Shown here piece after piece: positions 50,231 to 60,003 of a stretch of 64,000 nt of DNA (its first letter is position 1; the number at the start of each line of letters is the position of its first letter). The stretch is from Rugalucina vietnamica (lineage: Eukaryota > Mollusca > Bivalvia > Lucinida > Lucinidae). The translations under genes and the position numbers were made by a program. The stretch is taken from NCBI GenBank assembly GCA_964017185.1, contig OZ024878.1, forward strand, positions 14,765,351-14,829,350. Direction: 5' to 3'. Below the pieces are notes generated by a model, which was not told the origin of the DNA, did not search any database, and saw only the letters and a list, made by a program, of their open reading frames with translations.

Positions 50231-52385
50231 GGGAGGGAAACCCGAATCGTAGGAACACCTCCGTAATTAACTTGTCTGCAACAGTCATGGCTTGGTGGTC
50301 AGGTACAGCAAATGCCTCCTTCCACTTGGTATAATAGTCACCACAAACTATAATGTAGTTGTTCCCGTTGCGGGTTGTAACCAATGGTCCCAAAATGTCG
50401 ACAGCCATAACGGACATAGGCTGGAAAGCACTTATATGTTGGATTGGTGCTCGTCCCCGTCCCGGTCCTGGCTTCGCTCTAGCGCAGCTGTCGCACTCTC
50501 GGCACCACCGTTTTAAATCTTTGCCCATGTTTGGCCAGTAAAACCTGTTTCGTACAGCACTGGTAGTCCTATCTCTACCGAGATGTCCGGCATACCTCTG
50601 CCCATGGAGTTCCGTGAAAATCTTACGCCGTATCTCTTGAGGCGCTACTAGTTGATCTATCTCTCGCCCCGCCTTGTCCAACCATTTTCTATATAGCAGT
50701 TCATCTTTCAAGTGTAGGATTTCCCATTGCATCCACAGTCCTATAGTCTCAGAGTTTTTGCATCGTATATCAGCTCGGGGTGGCTTGTCGCGATGTTCTT
50801 GTTTTAGAACGAGGAGCTCACTTATGGCTGCATCCTTCTCTTGCATTCGTTTCAGCTCTGCTCGTGTCCACGCTCCAAGCCAATTAGGAGTTCTCTCTTC
50901 CGCGTCGTCAGATACCGAAGCTATGGTTTTGCTTGAGACAGACATTAATGGGTCATCCCTCGGCATGTGCAACTTTGGTACCACAGCGTCGTCTTTTCTT
51001 GAACCGTTACAGTCAGCACAATCGGGATATACACACTTTCTGCTAGGGATCCGGCTTAACGGATCAACATTGGAATGCAGACGTCCTGGCCTGTACTGTA
51101 TTTCGAAGTCAAACGGACCAATGATACTCAGCCATCTCGCAAGTATACCCTCAGGTTCTCGAAAAGAACAAAGCCATTTAAGAGGTGCGTGATCGCACCT
51201 TAGAATGAATTTCCTTCCCAAGAGATATTGCTTGAAATGCTGGAGAAAGTAAACCACGGCATATAGTTCTCTCTTGGTAGTACAGTACTGCTGCTGGGCT
51301 GGATTGAGTGCATGACTGCCATAAGCGATTACCCTTTCTTCTCCTTCCTGGATCTGTGACAACACGCCACCGATGGCAAACCCACTAGCATCGGTGTCGC
51401 AGATTAAAGGACCCCCATTCTCCTGAGGAAACCCCAAAATTGGACTTGTGGTTAGACAAGTTTTCATGTCATTAAAAGCTGCTTCTTGCTCTTTACCCCA
51501 AACAAAATCTATGTTCTTTTTCGTCAGTTTTGTCAAAGGCTGAACCCGATCAGCACAGAACGGGATCATCCGACGGTAATAGTTTACCAGACCAACGAAT
51601 TGACGAATTTGCGTCTTATTCTGCGGCTGCGGCCAACTACGAATAACCTCCACCTTAGCCGGATTACAAGTCACACCCCTCTTGCTTACTAAATGTCCAA
51701 GAAAGACAACTTCTTCTCTAAAGAGCTTACACTTAGAAGGTTTCAGTCGAAGGTTTGATTGCCGAAACCTAAGGAAAACATCTCTGAGATTAGAGAGAGC
51801 CTCTTCAAAAGTTTCACCTTTGATGATCACATCATCCAAATATACTAAACATTTCTCATGTTGCAAGCCTTGAAGAACTATCTCCATCAGCCTTTCAAAT
51901 GATCCAGCCGCATTCTTGAGACCAAAGCAAGTGACCTTGAACTGAAAATGACCTTTACCTGGAATCCGAAAAGCTGTTTTCGGTCTGTCAAACTCATTCA
52001 ACTTCAGCTGCCAATATCCACTGGCCAAATCTAATGTTGAAAAATATTTCGAACCCGCTAGCCTGTCTAAAGTTTCATCCGCCCTAGGAAGGGGGTAAGC
52101 ATCAAGCTTAGTTACAGCATTTAGAGCACGAAGGTCAATACAAAACCTGCATGACCCAGCAGGTTTTGTAACCAAACAAATTGGGGAATTCCAAGGTGAC
52201 GTACTCGGCTCAATAACTCCCTGCTCAAGCATTCGGTCGACTTCCTTTTCCACAATGGGGCGTTTAAACATGGGTATCCTACGGGCGGGTAGCTTGAACG
52301 GTTTAGTGTCCCCAGTATCGATGTAATGCTCCGCTAGGTTGGTTTGACCCAGCTGTCCGTCCGGACCCCACAAAAATATCCCCAA
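50220..52385 (-). CDS. Retrotransposon reverse transcriptase, RNase H and N-terminal integrase
   Basis: A 721-codon frame on the minus strand. RT begins near residue 40; PWNSPICLVTKP and the active-site YLDD (about residues 180-183) are clear. RNase H follows with CDTDASGFAIGG near residue 326 and LRCDHAPLKWL. The integrase zinc module (H...H...CRECDSC, about 600-640) and the first catalytic Asp (AVDILGPL, about 664) are present. The frame starts without an ATG because it is separated from the protease frame by a break near 52366-52369, a run of four C on the plus strand. It ends at a stop created by the break near 50230. Confidence 0.9.
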   Translation of the reverse strand: MGIFLWGPDGQLGQTNLAEHYIDTGDTKPFKLPARRIPMFKRPIVEKEVDRMLEQGVIEPSTSPWNSPICLVTKPAGSCRFCIDLRALNAVTKLDAYPLPRADETLDRLAGSKYFSTLDLASGYWQLKLNEFDRPKTAFRIPGKGHFQFKVTCFGLKNAAGSFERLMEIVLQGLQHEKCLVYLDDVIIKGETFEEALSNLRDVFLRFRQSNLRLKPSKCKLFREEVVFLGHLVSKRGVTCNPAKVEVIRSWPQPQNKTQIRQFVGLVNYYRRMIPFCADRVQPLTKLTKKNIDFVWGKEQEAAFNDMKTCLTTSPILGFPQENGGPLICDTDASGFAIGGVLSQIQEGEERVIAYGSHALNPAQQQYCTTKRELYAVVYFLQHFKQYLLGRKFILRCDHAPLKWLCSFREPEGILARWLSIIGPFDFEIQYRPGRLHSNVDPLSRIPSRKCVYPDCADCNGSRKDDAVVPKLHMPRDDPLMSVSSKTIASVSDDAEERTPNWLGAWTRAELKRMQEKDAAISELLVLKQEHRDKPPRADIRCKNSETIGLWMQWEILHLKDELLYRKWLDKAGREIDQLVAPQEIRRKIFTELHGQRYAGHLGRDRTTSAVRNRFYWPNMGKDLKRWCRECDSCARAKPGPGRGRAPIQHISAFQPMSVMAVDILGPLVTTRNGNNYIIVCGDYYTKWKEAFAVPDHQAMTVADKLITEVFLRFGFPSPRP

Positions 52386-53538
52386 ACTCAGAAATCAAAG
52401 TACTCACTTTCTGCTTCTCCTCAGGGGAGAGATTGTTACTGGTGTTCTGGACCAGTGGTAATAAATGTTCGGGAAGACGCCCATTTTCCTTCGCATTAAA
52501 GCCCTGGGTGCCATCACTTCCGTCATTTTCCCCTAGTGAGGACATCCCGGAAACCACCTGGACAGTTCCCATCAAAGCATCAGAAGGTATTTTACATGGT
52601 TGATCCTTAATATTCATCACTGGGATCGTGGATCTACCAGTCGTGGTATCTACCAAAGTTCGACCCACTAGAAGGCCCTGGGTTATGAACTTTTCATTTG
52701 GTTCAAATATGCCAACCACACCGTCGGAAGCTCTGTCAACGTAACCGTTAAGGAACATTTCGGATCGTGGTGGTATCTCTACCGAGTTTTCAAGTACTAA
52801 CCTTGCACAGACTCGCGACGTTTGCTTATACAATCGTAATTTGCCTGACGTAGTCTTAAGTATCCGTTTGCCAATTTTAATGTTTGCGTTATTCTCTTGC
52901 AAAAAGTCCATTCCCAATATGCCGAACGCTTCGTCGATTTCTGCCACGATAAATGACTGGGAGAAATTCAGATGCTCAATCTGAAAATCCAAGTCGAGCT
53001 TACCTTTAAGCTCCAATTGTTCTCCACTAGCTGTGGTTAATTTCTCCACTAAAGGCTTAAGGTCTGATGTTCGACCTATCATTTCAACAACCTTATCTGA
53101 CAACACGGAAACGGTCGATCCAGTGTCGATCAGGAAACTGCCTCTAACCTTGTCTATCATCTCGCGAACATAGAGACATGATTTGTCGGACCTTACGTAA
53201 CCTTCCCGCGAAGGCTGTCTGACCTCAGCGCTTTGCACACCCGAAGACAATGTCGCATCACACGGTGGGACCTCTTTGAACAAGGTCTCCAGATCTATCG
53301 ATTGTTCCACGAATATATCAAATGGCTCTCGAGGGCTCGGGCCCAATCCGCCACCGTTACTGACATTGCTTCGACTCGATGAACTTCCGAATGACAGAGT
53401 ATCATGGGAGATCGGTTGTGAAACTTCCTTAACATTTACTACCGACAACACTTCTGTACTGTTTCCAGTTTGATTATACGGCCTTTCTAAACACCTAGCG
53501 GCGACTGGGTTATCGGCCTCTAGCCCAGCCGCAACTAG
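52303..53538 (-). CDS. Retrotransposon protease region of pol
   Basis: This frame is -1 relative to gag and is open exactly from the gag stop, where GGAAAACTAG could allow -1 slippage; that mechanism is inferred. The aspartic protease active site FLIDTGSTVSVL lies about 110 codons after 53451, and ILGMDFL, the usual second landmark, about 60 codons later. The frame runs on into the start of the RT linker and then, after the break near 52366, into out-of-frame residues and a stop at 52303. Confidence 0.85.
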   Translation of the reverse strand, partial: LVAAGLEADNPVAARCLERPYNQTGNSTEVLSVVNVKEVSQPISHDTLSFGSSSSRSNVSNGGGLGPSPREPFDIFVEQSIDLETLFKEVPPCDATLSSGVQSAEVRQPSREGYVRSDKSCLYVREMIDKVRGSFLIDTGSTVSVLSDKVVEMIGRTSDLKPLVEKLTTASGEQLELKGKLDLDFQIEHLNFSQSFIVAEIDEAFGILGMDFLQENNANIKIGKRILKTTSGKLRLYKQTSRVCARLVLENSVEIPPRSEMFLNGYVDRASDGVVGIFEPNEKFITQGLLVGRTLVDTTTGRSTIPVMNIKDQPCKIPSDALMGTVQVVSGMSSLGENDGSDGTQGFNAKENGRLPEHLLPLVQNTSNNLSPEEKQKVSTLISEFGDIFVGSGRTAGSNQPSGALHRYWGH

Positions 53539-55127
53539 TTTTCCGGCATATTTGCTTTCTTGTTTTGCTGTTCCCCCATAACTCTCTGCTTCTCAAAGCA
53601 CCTACTCTCGACATGATTGTTCTTCCCGCAGAATGAGCAAATAATGTCTTTTCTACGCCGCCTACGACCGCTGATATCTGCCTCGTGTTCGCGCCTATCA
53701 TTTATTCTTTGCCCTTGACTTCGATTCTGCTCCCCATGAAAAGGGTTTTGTTTATCGACCCCTGTTATCCCGGAATCTTTGGGTGCAAATGACCCAGCGG
53801 ACACAGGGCCTTTCAATTCGTTACGCAGCTCTCCTATTTTCTGCTCTACTACCGATGAAATAATGTTTTGGAGGTCTTGGACCGAGAATTCTGTCTGGTA
53901 ATTTAGAGGTCTAAGAGAGTTTACCGAGCGCATTTTCTCGCTCTGCGTCAAAGTGGGCTCATCTCGATCTTTTGTTGGTTTTAGCAACTTGTCATTAGGA
54001 TTATCCACCGAGCAATATTCTACGGCAAGGCCAATGGCCTGACTGAGCGTTTGGGGGTGGTGCAATTGCACATGTTTCCTAAGTTCCTTATCCCCTAGGC
54101 CTTCAAGGTACTGATCGATTATGTGCACCTCTAGTTCTCGAAGACTGAGGGCAGGGTAGGCTTTCTGAGCCAGCCGTCTCAGTTCGAAACCGAATTGTGC
54201 TACAGTCTCGTCCTTTTTCCTTCGTCTGTTCTTATAAACGCTTCGATGCGCCATTACCATCTCTTGCATATCGAATTCGCGAGCCAGCGCCATTTGCAAA
54301 AGTCCATAGTCTGTTTTCTCTAATATACTTAGCGACCGCAAGATCTTACGCGCGTCTCCTTTAAGCCTAGTACAGAGAGCTCTTGCTCGCTGGTCGTCTG
54401 ACCATCCGTTGTATTCCGCAACTTGCTCGAAATGCTCCAAATAATCGTTGAGGTCGGCTGAACCGTCATAATAGTCAGGTTCCATTTCCCTACGTCTGAC
54501 CGCGCCTCCAGATACATTGTTCGCAATGTACGCCAACGGATTGGCATGAACGGGATACGGTGTGGCTGGTAAGCTTGAACCCGACCCAAAGGTTTGAGTG
54601 GAATGAAATGGGTTAGTGGACACCCGTGGTCTAATGTTCTGGGTAGCATGGGCGTTACTCAATAAGTTTCCAGACGAGTAGCTGGTCGTAGTCCGAGGGG
54701 CAATGGTCACTGATGGACCATAGTGTCTATTGCTGACCGAATCCGGGGCTTTATAAGCTGAGTATGCCTTACTTGCGAAGTCGTTCCGAAGGAAAGTGTC
54801 TCTTGGGCTAGACTCCCATTCTTGAGGAGCGTTCAGGTCGAAAGTGACCTTCGGTTTATCTAAAGAACAAGGCCTTCTAGACAAATCGTAAGGTTTCTGA
54901 AATGGGTCTTCAATCCCTGCGTCAAAACCTAACCTAGGCGAGGGTGACAACGGATATCTATCAGCTAAAGTTTCCAACCCATGCAAATGGTCAAGCTCTG
55001 GTTTCATCCCCGTTTGACCATCCGAATCTAATGAGGGGTAAATTCTAAGATTGCCCGCAGGTTTACGTTCTTGATAGCCACCGAATTTCCCACTGTCGGG
55101 ATCAGTCTTCAACTCAAACTGACTCAT
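53535..55127 (-). CDS. Retrotransposon gag polyprotein with CCHC knuckle
   Basis: The first ATG is at 55127 (MSQFELK); the frame is open two codons further upstream without an ATG. The N-terminal 200 residues are Pro/Ser-rich. A capsid-type region starting about residue 215 (YYDGSADLNDYLEHFEQVAE, then WSDDQRARALCTRLKGDARK) matches the retrotransposon gag family. Near the C-terminus CSFCGKNNHVESRC is a single CCHC zinc knuckle preceded by an Arg-rich patch (RRRRRKD), for RNA packaging. About 530 residues; the frame is intact. Confidence 0.9.
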   Translation of the reverse strand: MSQFELKTDPDSGKFGGYQERKPAGNLRIYPSLDSDGQTGMKPELDHLHGLETLADRYPLSPSPRLGFDAGIEDPFQKPYDLSRRPCSLDKPKVTFDLNAPQEWESSPRDTFLRNDFASKAYSAYKAPDSVSNRHYGPSVTIAPRTTTSYSSGNLLSNAHATQNIRPRVSTNPFHSTQTFGSGSSLPATPYPVHANPLAYIANNVSGGAVRRREMEPDYYDGSADLNDYLEHFEQVAEYNGWSDDQRARALCTRLKGDARKILRSLSILEKTDYGLLQMALAREFDMQEMVMAHRSVYKNRRRKKDETVAQFGFELRRLAQKAYPALSLRELEVHIIDQYLEGLGDKELRKHVQLHHPQTLSQAIGLAVEYCSVDNPNDKLLKPTKDRDEPTLTQSEKMRSVNSLRPLNYQTEFSVQDLQNIISSVVEQKIGELRNELKGPVSAGSFAPKDSGITGVDKQNPFHGEQNRSQGQRINDRREHEADISGRRRRRKDIICSFCGKNNHVESRCFEKQRVMGEQQNKKANMPEN

Positions 55128-55298
55128 GTTCACCCTTAATTAAATGCAACAACTAAAAATGTTTGTGTTGTTTGGCGAAACAGAGTCTAATATAATACTA
55201 ATGAATACCTAAAAACGCAAAAATGAACGTCTGCCAAATACTTTGCTTAAGAAAAAGAGGTTCTAATACTTTCGACCCTTGAGTCTCAAACAGTATCA

Positions 55299-55316
55299 AT
55301 CCTGGTCACGGCACCA
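55299..55316 (-). promoter_or_regulatory. Primer-binding site, tRNA-His-like
   Basis: One base inside the 5' LTR the minus strand reads TGGTGCCGTGACCAGGAT. The first 12 bases match the complement of the 3' end of eukaryotic tRNA-His (acceptor stem GCCGTGA/TCACGGC plus CCA, recalled from family knowledge), with a two-base mismatch after that. Confidence 0.7.
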
Positions 55317-55317
55317 G

Positions 55318-56289
55318 TGTAGCCGGACTGGTCTTTGGGGTGCCAATTGGTTTGAGTCGCACCTGGTTTATTAAATACTTCGCGTTGTGTTTGACTAAAT
55401 ATTGTTTAACCAGTCACGCCTACAGACAGGCTGATCAGCTTCTGTCGTTATGATATAAAAGCAGTATTTGGAGACGAATTGAGACACAATATTGTAACTA
55501 TTCTACTATTTTATTGTGATTATAAGTATAATACTTTGTCCAAAAAGTAATAAAAACAGATACAAAACTGTCAAAGATGAACTTCAAAATGATTGTACGA
55601 GCTTCAAAATACAAACGAAAGATGGTCAAAACATTTATCAAAATGTAGACTAGATTCATAAACTCATACTAATTAAGAAGCAAAACTCTATTGTTTCGTC
55701 AAACAACACTAAACGGGAGTTCTAACTTGTTGTGGTGAAATATACACCTTTTACAGGTAAAAACGACGGGTTGCCGTCGTGAAAAGTCCGGTAAATTCCG
55801 GCTTCACTCGGATAACCGAGCTAAAAAGGAAATACTCTATTTTCATAGAACTCCTCGCTTCACAATTTTCTAAACTTTATATACAAAGCATTTATTTTCC
55901 AGTTTCAAGTAACACTTTAAGTAAAATACAATGTCTTAGCTTGCATTCTTTGGTGATTTTAGAAGGTTTTAATTAAATTTAAAAGAACATATTTTCACTT
56001 ACTCGAACGGAGGTGGCGTTGTCCAGTATTTGGTCAATTTTTGTCCGTTTGTCTTACGAGAATCCACGCTTGAGCCGAACGCTTACGGAAAAGACCGAAT
56101 GTTGATAAAAATAGAACATAAACAACATTCCAACTAAAAATAGACTTTCCCACGCACTCTCAGGTAAAATGCATTCAAGTAAAAGCTTTTAAAACATTTT
56201 GTTGCGAGAATTTCAATGGACTCGGCAAGACTAACATTTAAGTTTTATTTTATAAAACTTGTAGGCGTAGACAACGCGAGCCTACTACA
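55318..56289 (-). repeat. 5' LTR (972 bp)
   Basis: Same length and, by eye, same sequence as the 3' LTR, including the hairpin trio at 55764-55820. It contains the element's promoter; no core promoter motif is assigned. Confidence 0.95.
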
Positions 56290-56458
56290 ACTCTAACCAT
56301 AACCCTAACATTAACACTAACTCTTACCTTAACCCTAACCCTAACATTAACCCTAACCCTAACCCTAACCCTAACCCTAACCTTAACCCTAACCCTAACC
56401 CTAATCCTACCCATACTATTAACTCTTACTCTACCCCTAACCAAAACCTCAACCATAC
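56290..56458 (+). repeat. Degenerate CCCTAA array, right part
   Basis: Continuation of the telomere-like array after the retrotransposon, with one run of about ten good CCCTAA units and degenerate edges (CCATAA, ACTCTTACC). Confidence 0.95.
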
Positions 56459-56536
56459 TGCAAATCTGACTGATCGGTTAGAACTTTGGGCCTGTATATT
56501 TCTCGTCAATCTGTTTAGACATTCTGCAGCATGAAT

Positions 56537-56752
56537 GTTCCTGTTAAGTCATCCCTTTTGTGGGACATTGGCAAACAGAATAGCCCCAGATGTGACGCCG
56601 CAGAACGCGGCGAACCATCTGGGGCTATTCTGTTTGCACAGAGAAGTTTCATCAAAAATGAGATAAAAATCACTCCTAACACCCCTAAAAATGAAAGTGG
56701 ACTCACCCAAATGATAATGATGGGAAAATCCATTCGTTAAATATGGGTTAAA
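56537..56752. mobile_element. MITE family E, copy 2
   Basis: Palindrome arms 56571-56601 and 56607-56637 (GCAAACAGAATAGCCCCAGA / inverse) around AGAAC, followed by the same 3' part as copy 1 (CACCCCTAAAAATGAAAGTG, TATGGGTTAA). Confidence 0.8.
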
Positions 56753-56912
56753 AAGTGAACGCGTATCTTAGGCGACTGATATTTTACATCTGGCTTCTCA
56801 GAATTGAGTTTTGTAATTAATATGCACAGATGAAGCCATGTGGTTGAAGCTGTGCAATAATAATGGCAACAATTGCAAATTATTGATAATAGACACCTCA
56901 TCTTTGAAACAA

Positions 56913-57180
56913 ATGAGCCGCGACTCAAGAAAACCAGTCTTCGGTGTTTCCGACCAGGTCTGACGCAAACCGGCATGTGAAGCTACAGAAGATCGCCAGT
57001 AGCTTGAAATTCTCAGACTTAGGAAGAAGAGGAATTGTACTGTTCGAGTATCGAAAACAAAATTAGCGCTGATCAGCTGTGCAGTTACTGCTTTGGGCAA
57101 TAATGTGTTCGAGGCACATTACCGCACAGCCGATCTGCGTCTTTGTTTTCTCATAGGCAAAAATCCGATTTTCTGGTACT
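56913..57180 (-). mobile_element. MITE family A, copy 10
   Basis: GAGCCGCGACTCAAGAAAAC, CCAGGTCTGACGCAAACCGG, GAGGAATTGTACTGTTCGAG and the hairpin GCTGATCAGCTGTGCAGTTA. The hairpin carries about 30 extra bases (ATAATGTGTTCGAGGCACAT) at its loop, and the right end is degraded. Confidence 0.65.
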
Positions 57181-57790
57181 TTTTGTTGCCCTCTCCATGT
57201 CTGATTCCTGTTTCAAAAACGTCATCAAAATTGCTTTATACAGTCAACAGCGCGTTAGTTACGTTCATTTCTGTCAATACAAGTGAATTTATCACTGAAA
57301 GATTGAAGAAAATGTGACTGGTAGCTATAAATATACAACACATGAAGGGCATTATATAAGGTTCACAATTTCAAGAAAACGTACCAGTGGTAACAACCAA
57401 GTATCTTTCAAGACGAATACTTTGAACAATTTATTTCTTTTGGGCATGATTTTGGTATCACTATAATGACAAAAGATTGCCCTTTCAAATAATGTATAAT
57501 GTAAAAAGGTACAAGTAGGCAAAGATCAGGGAAAGGCGCAATCAGAAAAAGATTCCCACTCCAAAAACCGAGGTGGGAAAAAACCAAACTAACAATCAGG
57601 TACTTATACCATGAAACATATCGTAAGCCGAATGAGCAGCTATTTTCCCAATAGGTGGCCACTCAGTTACCTTAACTTAACTAAAAATATGAAAACATAC
57701 ATAAGGCGCCAACAGCACAAAAAAATTAAACACCAAGACATAAAACAAAAAGAACCACCACAGAAGTATCGCCTTGGAACGATCAGTTCC
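57181..57790. other. Intergenic, no gene seen
   Basis: AT-rich. AGCAGCTATTTTCCCAATAG and CAGTTACCTTAACTTAACTA (57632-57682) resemble AGTAGCTGTTTCCCAAAAAG and ACCTAAACTTAACTA at about 59460-59510, a minor dispersed repeat. Confidence 0.4.
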
Positions 57791-58520
57791 AAGCCCCGTT
57801 TACACATTCACGATTTTCTCTACGATTCACCACGAGTTCTCATGGTCAGAAAAATCGTGATGGATCGGAATGAATCGTGGCGAAAAGTGGAAATATTCAA
57901 CGTCACTACGATTCCAGTAAGAATGTCCACGATATTGGTACGGTATCTGTAAGGTATCGCTACGAATCAATGACGATTCATGATGGCAACGCTACGGCAA
58001 ATGAGGATTAACCACGGTGGCACAAGGAATGCTCACGGTGCTTGTACGGTTCGATACGGTACTAGTACAATTCACGGCGGTAGCCTTCGTGGCCAGTCGT
58101 GGAGCTCCGTAGCGAAACCGTGGATGATTCGTAGGACAACCGTACACAATACGTGGTGAATCGTGAGAGTTCGTGGTGTCAAAGATTCCACGGTTTATCT
58201 ACGGAGCTCCACGATTGGCTACGATCTCTCACTAATAGCCGCAAATATAGCTACGGTATCTGTACGAATAAGCACGATTCCGCTACGGTTGCGCTACGAA
58301 TTAGGCCACGCCCAATAACCACCACGATTCGCCACGATACGCCACGAATGTTTTAAACACTGCACTACCATGGAGTTTCCCGAATCATCACGATTCATCA
58401 AGATTCACCACGATTCACCACGGTTCTACTACGAATCACCACCGTACACGACGATTTTACAAATCGTGGCGAATCGTAGCGGCACCGTAGCCAAAAATCG
58501 TGAATGTGTAAACGGGGCTT
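57791..58520. mobile_element. 730-bp inverted-repeat element made of degenerate CACGATTCG words
   Basis: The ends AAGCCCCGTTTACACATTCA and TGAATGTGTAAACGGGGCTT are exact inverses. The interior is almost entirely variants of CCACGATTCGCC, CGTAGCG and GTACGGT, in one orientation in the left half and the inverse in the right half. GC content is well above the surroundings. No coding. Confidence 0.75.
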
Positions 58521-59524
58521 AAAGGCCTGTTTACCCATTCACGATTTTTGACTACGGTGCCGCTACGATTCGCCACGATTTGTAAAATCGTCGTGTACCG
58601 TGGTGATTCGTAGTAGAACCGTGGTGAATTGCGGTGAATCTTGATGAATCGTGATGATCCGGTAAACTCCACGGTAACGCTACGGAAGTTTTAAACTGTT
58701 TAAAACATTCGTGGCGAATCGTGGCGGTTATTGGGCGTGGCCTAATTCGTAGCGCAGCCGTAGCGGAATCGTGCTTATTCGTACTGACACCGTAGCTATA
58801 TTCGCGGCTATTCGTGAGAGATCTTAGTCAGCTTTGACATCACGAATTCTCACGATTCGCCACGAATTGTGTACGATTGGCCTACGAATCATCCACGGTT
58901 TCGCTACGGAGCTACCGCCGTGAATCGTACTAGTACCGTATCGAACCGTACAGTAATTTATCCGGTTTCGAATCTTATCCAGTTCCGAATCAAGTGGTCG
59001 TATCGTCACGAACTACACAGCAGCTGTTCAATTAAAAAACAAATATCTTGTATGGTCATGAAGTCTATCTTTTTCTCTTCCTCTGCACGAAGTCAGATTT
59101 TGAAAACTTATCTGCATGCTAAAAATAAATCTGTTCTTCGAGATGACCTGCCGAATTAGATTGTATATTGCACTTGTGTAATTATCCGCAAGGTGCAGTC
59201 TTCCGCAAAATGCATGAACCTTGAACATTATTTTTTTTACACTTTTGGTTCCAACATGCGTTCCAACATTAATTATAACACACCAGGAAACCTGAACATT
59301 TATTGATTTTCTGTTGCGTAGGAGCTTGTTAATTTTACATACCAATTTAGCTAGTTTCGGGTCAGTAAAAATTAATTGTGTCGACATAGTACATCTCTCT
59401 CTCTTTCAAAATTGTTCTATCTATTATTTTGATTTCTTCTTTTGACATAGTAGTCTAGTGAGTAGCTGTTTCCCAAAAAGTGGCTATGCATTTACCTAAA
59501 CTTAACTAAATAAATGAATGCCAA

Positions 59525-59790
59525 ACCCCCCACCCTGTTGCCGAGTGGTGAAGAGCTGATTTCATTAACGCGTTTCATTCGATCGTCTCACCGCTGTGTT
59601 TGTTGTGGGCTCATGTGAGACAAGTTCTGCTTGAAGATATGTCAGGGTTTTTTCCCTTTTTTTCTCGGGGTTCGCCCGTTTTCACCACACCAACTGACTG
59701 GCTCGTCTCATATGAGCTAAATGATATTAAAAGGGACGTAAACTGACCCAAGATAGATAGATAAATAAATGAATGAATTTTAAGATGGGG
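59525..59790 (+). mobile_element. tRNA-derived SINE with (GATA/AATA) tail
   Basis: TTGCCGAGTGGTGAAGAGC is A-box-like. CTCGGGGTTCGCCCG may be the degraded B box. The 3' part AAAGGGACGTAAACTGACCC then GATAGATAGATAAATAAATG is a typical SINE tail. Confidence 0.45.
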
Positions 59791-59949
59791 GGGAGGGTGG
59801 GGGGCTGGAAGATGTTTCCGGGCCTGAATATTATTTTTCTCTCACGACGCGGTCCTGTCTTATTACTGGTACATATTACAATACATAAGATAGTAATACA
59901 GAATTGACTCTGCCCTATCTATATGTTTTTTTCGGCCAAAATTGGATCC

Positions 59950-59950
59950 T

Positions 59951-59998
<48 letters not shown>
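59950..59998 (+). repeat. Poly(T) tract of about 49 bases
   Basis: An uninterrupted T-run, possibly the poly(A) tail of a retro-inserted sequence in the opposite orientation. Confidence 0.95.

Positions 59999-60003
<5 letters not shown>

Larger units (their letters stand above)
46762..56289 (-). mobile_element. Ty3/gypsy-type LTR retrotransposon, 9,528 bp, with extra zinc-finger ORF
   Basis: Minus-strand element: LTR, primer site, gag, protease, RT/RNase H, integrase, zinc-finger ORF, polypurine tract, LTR. The order RT-RNase H-integrase with a GPY/F-like module (WDGPYLVLD) and no chromodomain indicates Ty3/gypsy (Metaviridae). The flanking ACTC at 46758-46761 and 56290-56293 is a 4-bp target duplication. 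The two LTRs look identical over 972 bp, so insertion is recent, yet pol is interrupted twice. The insertion site is the telomere-like array. Confidence 0.9.
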
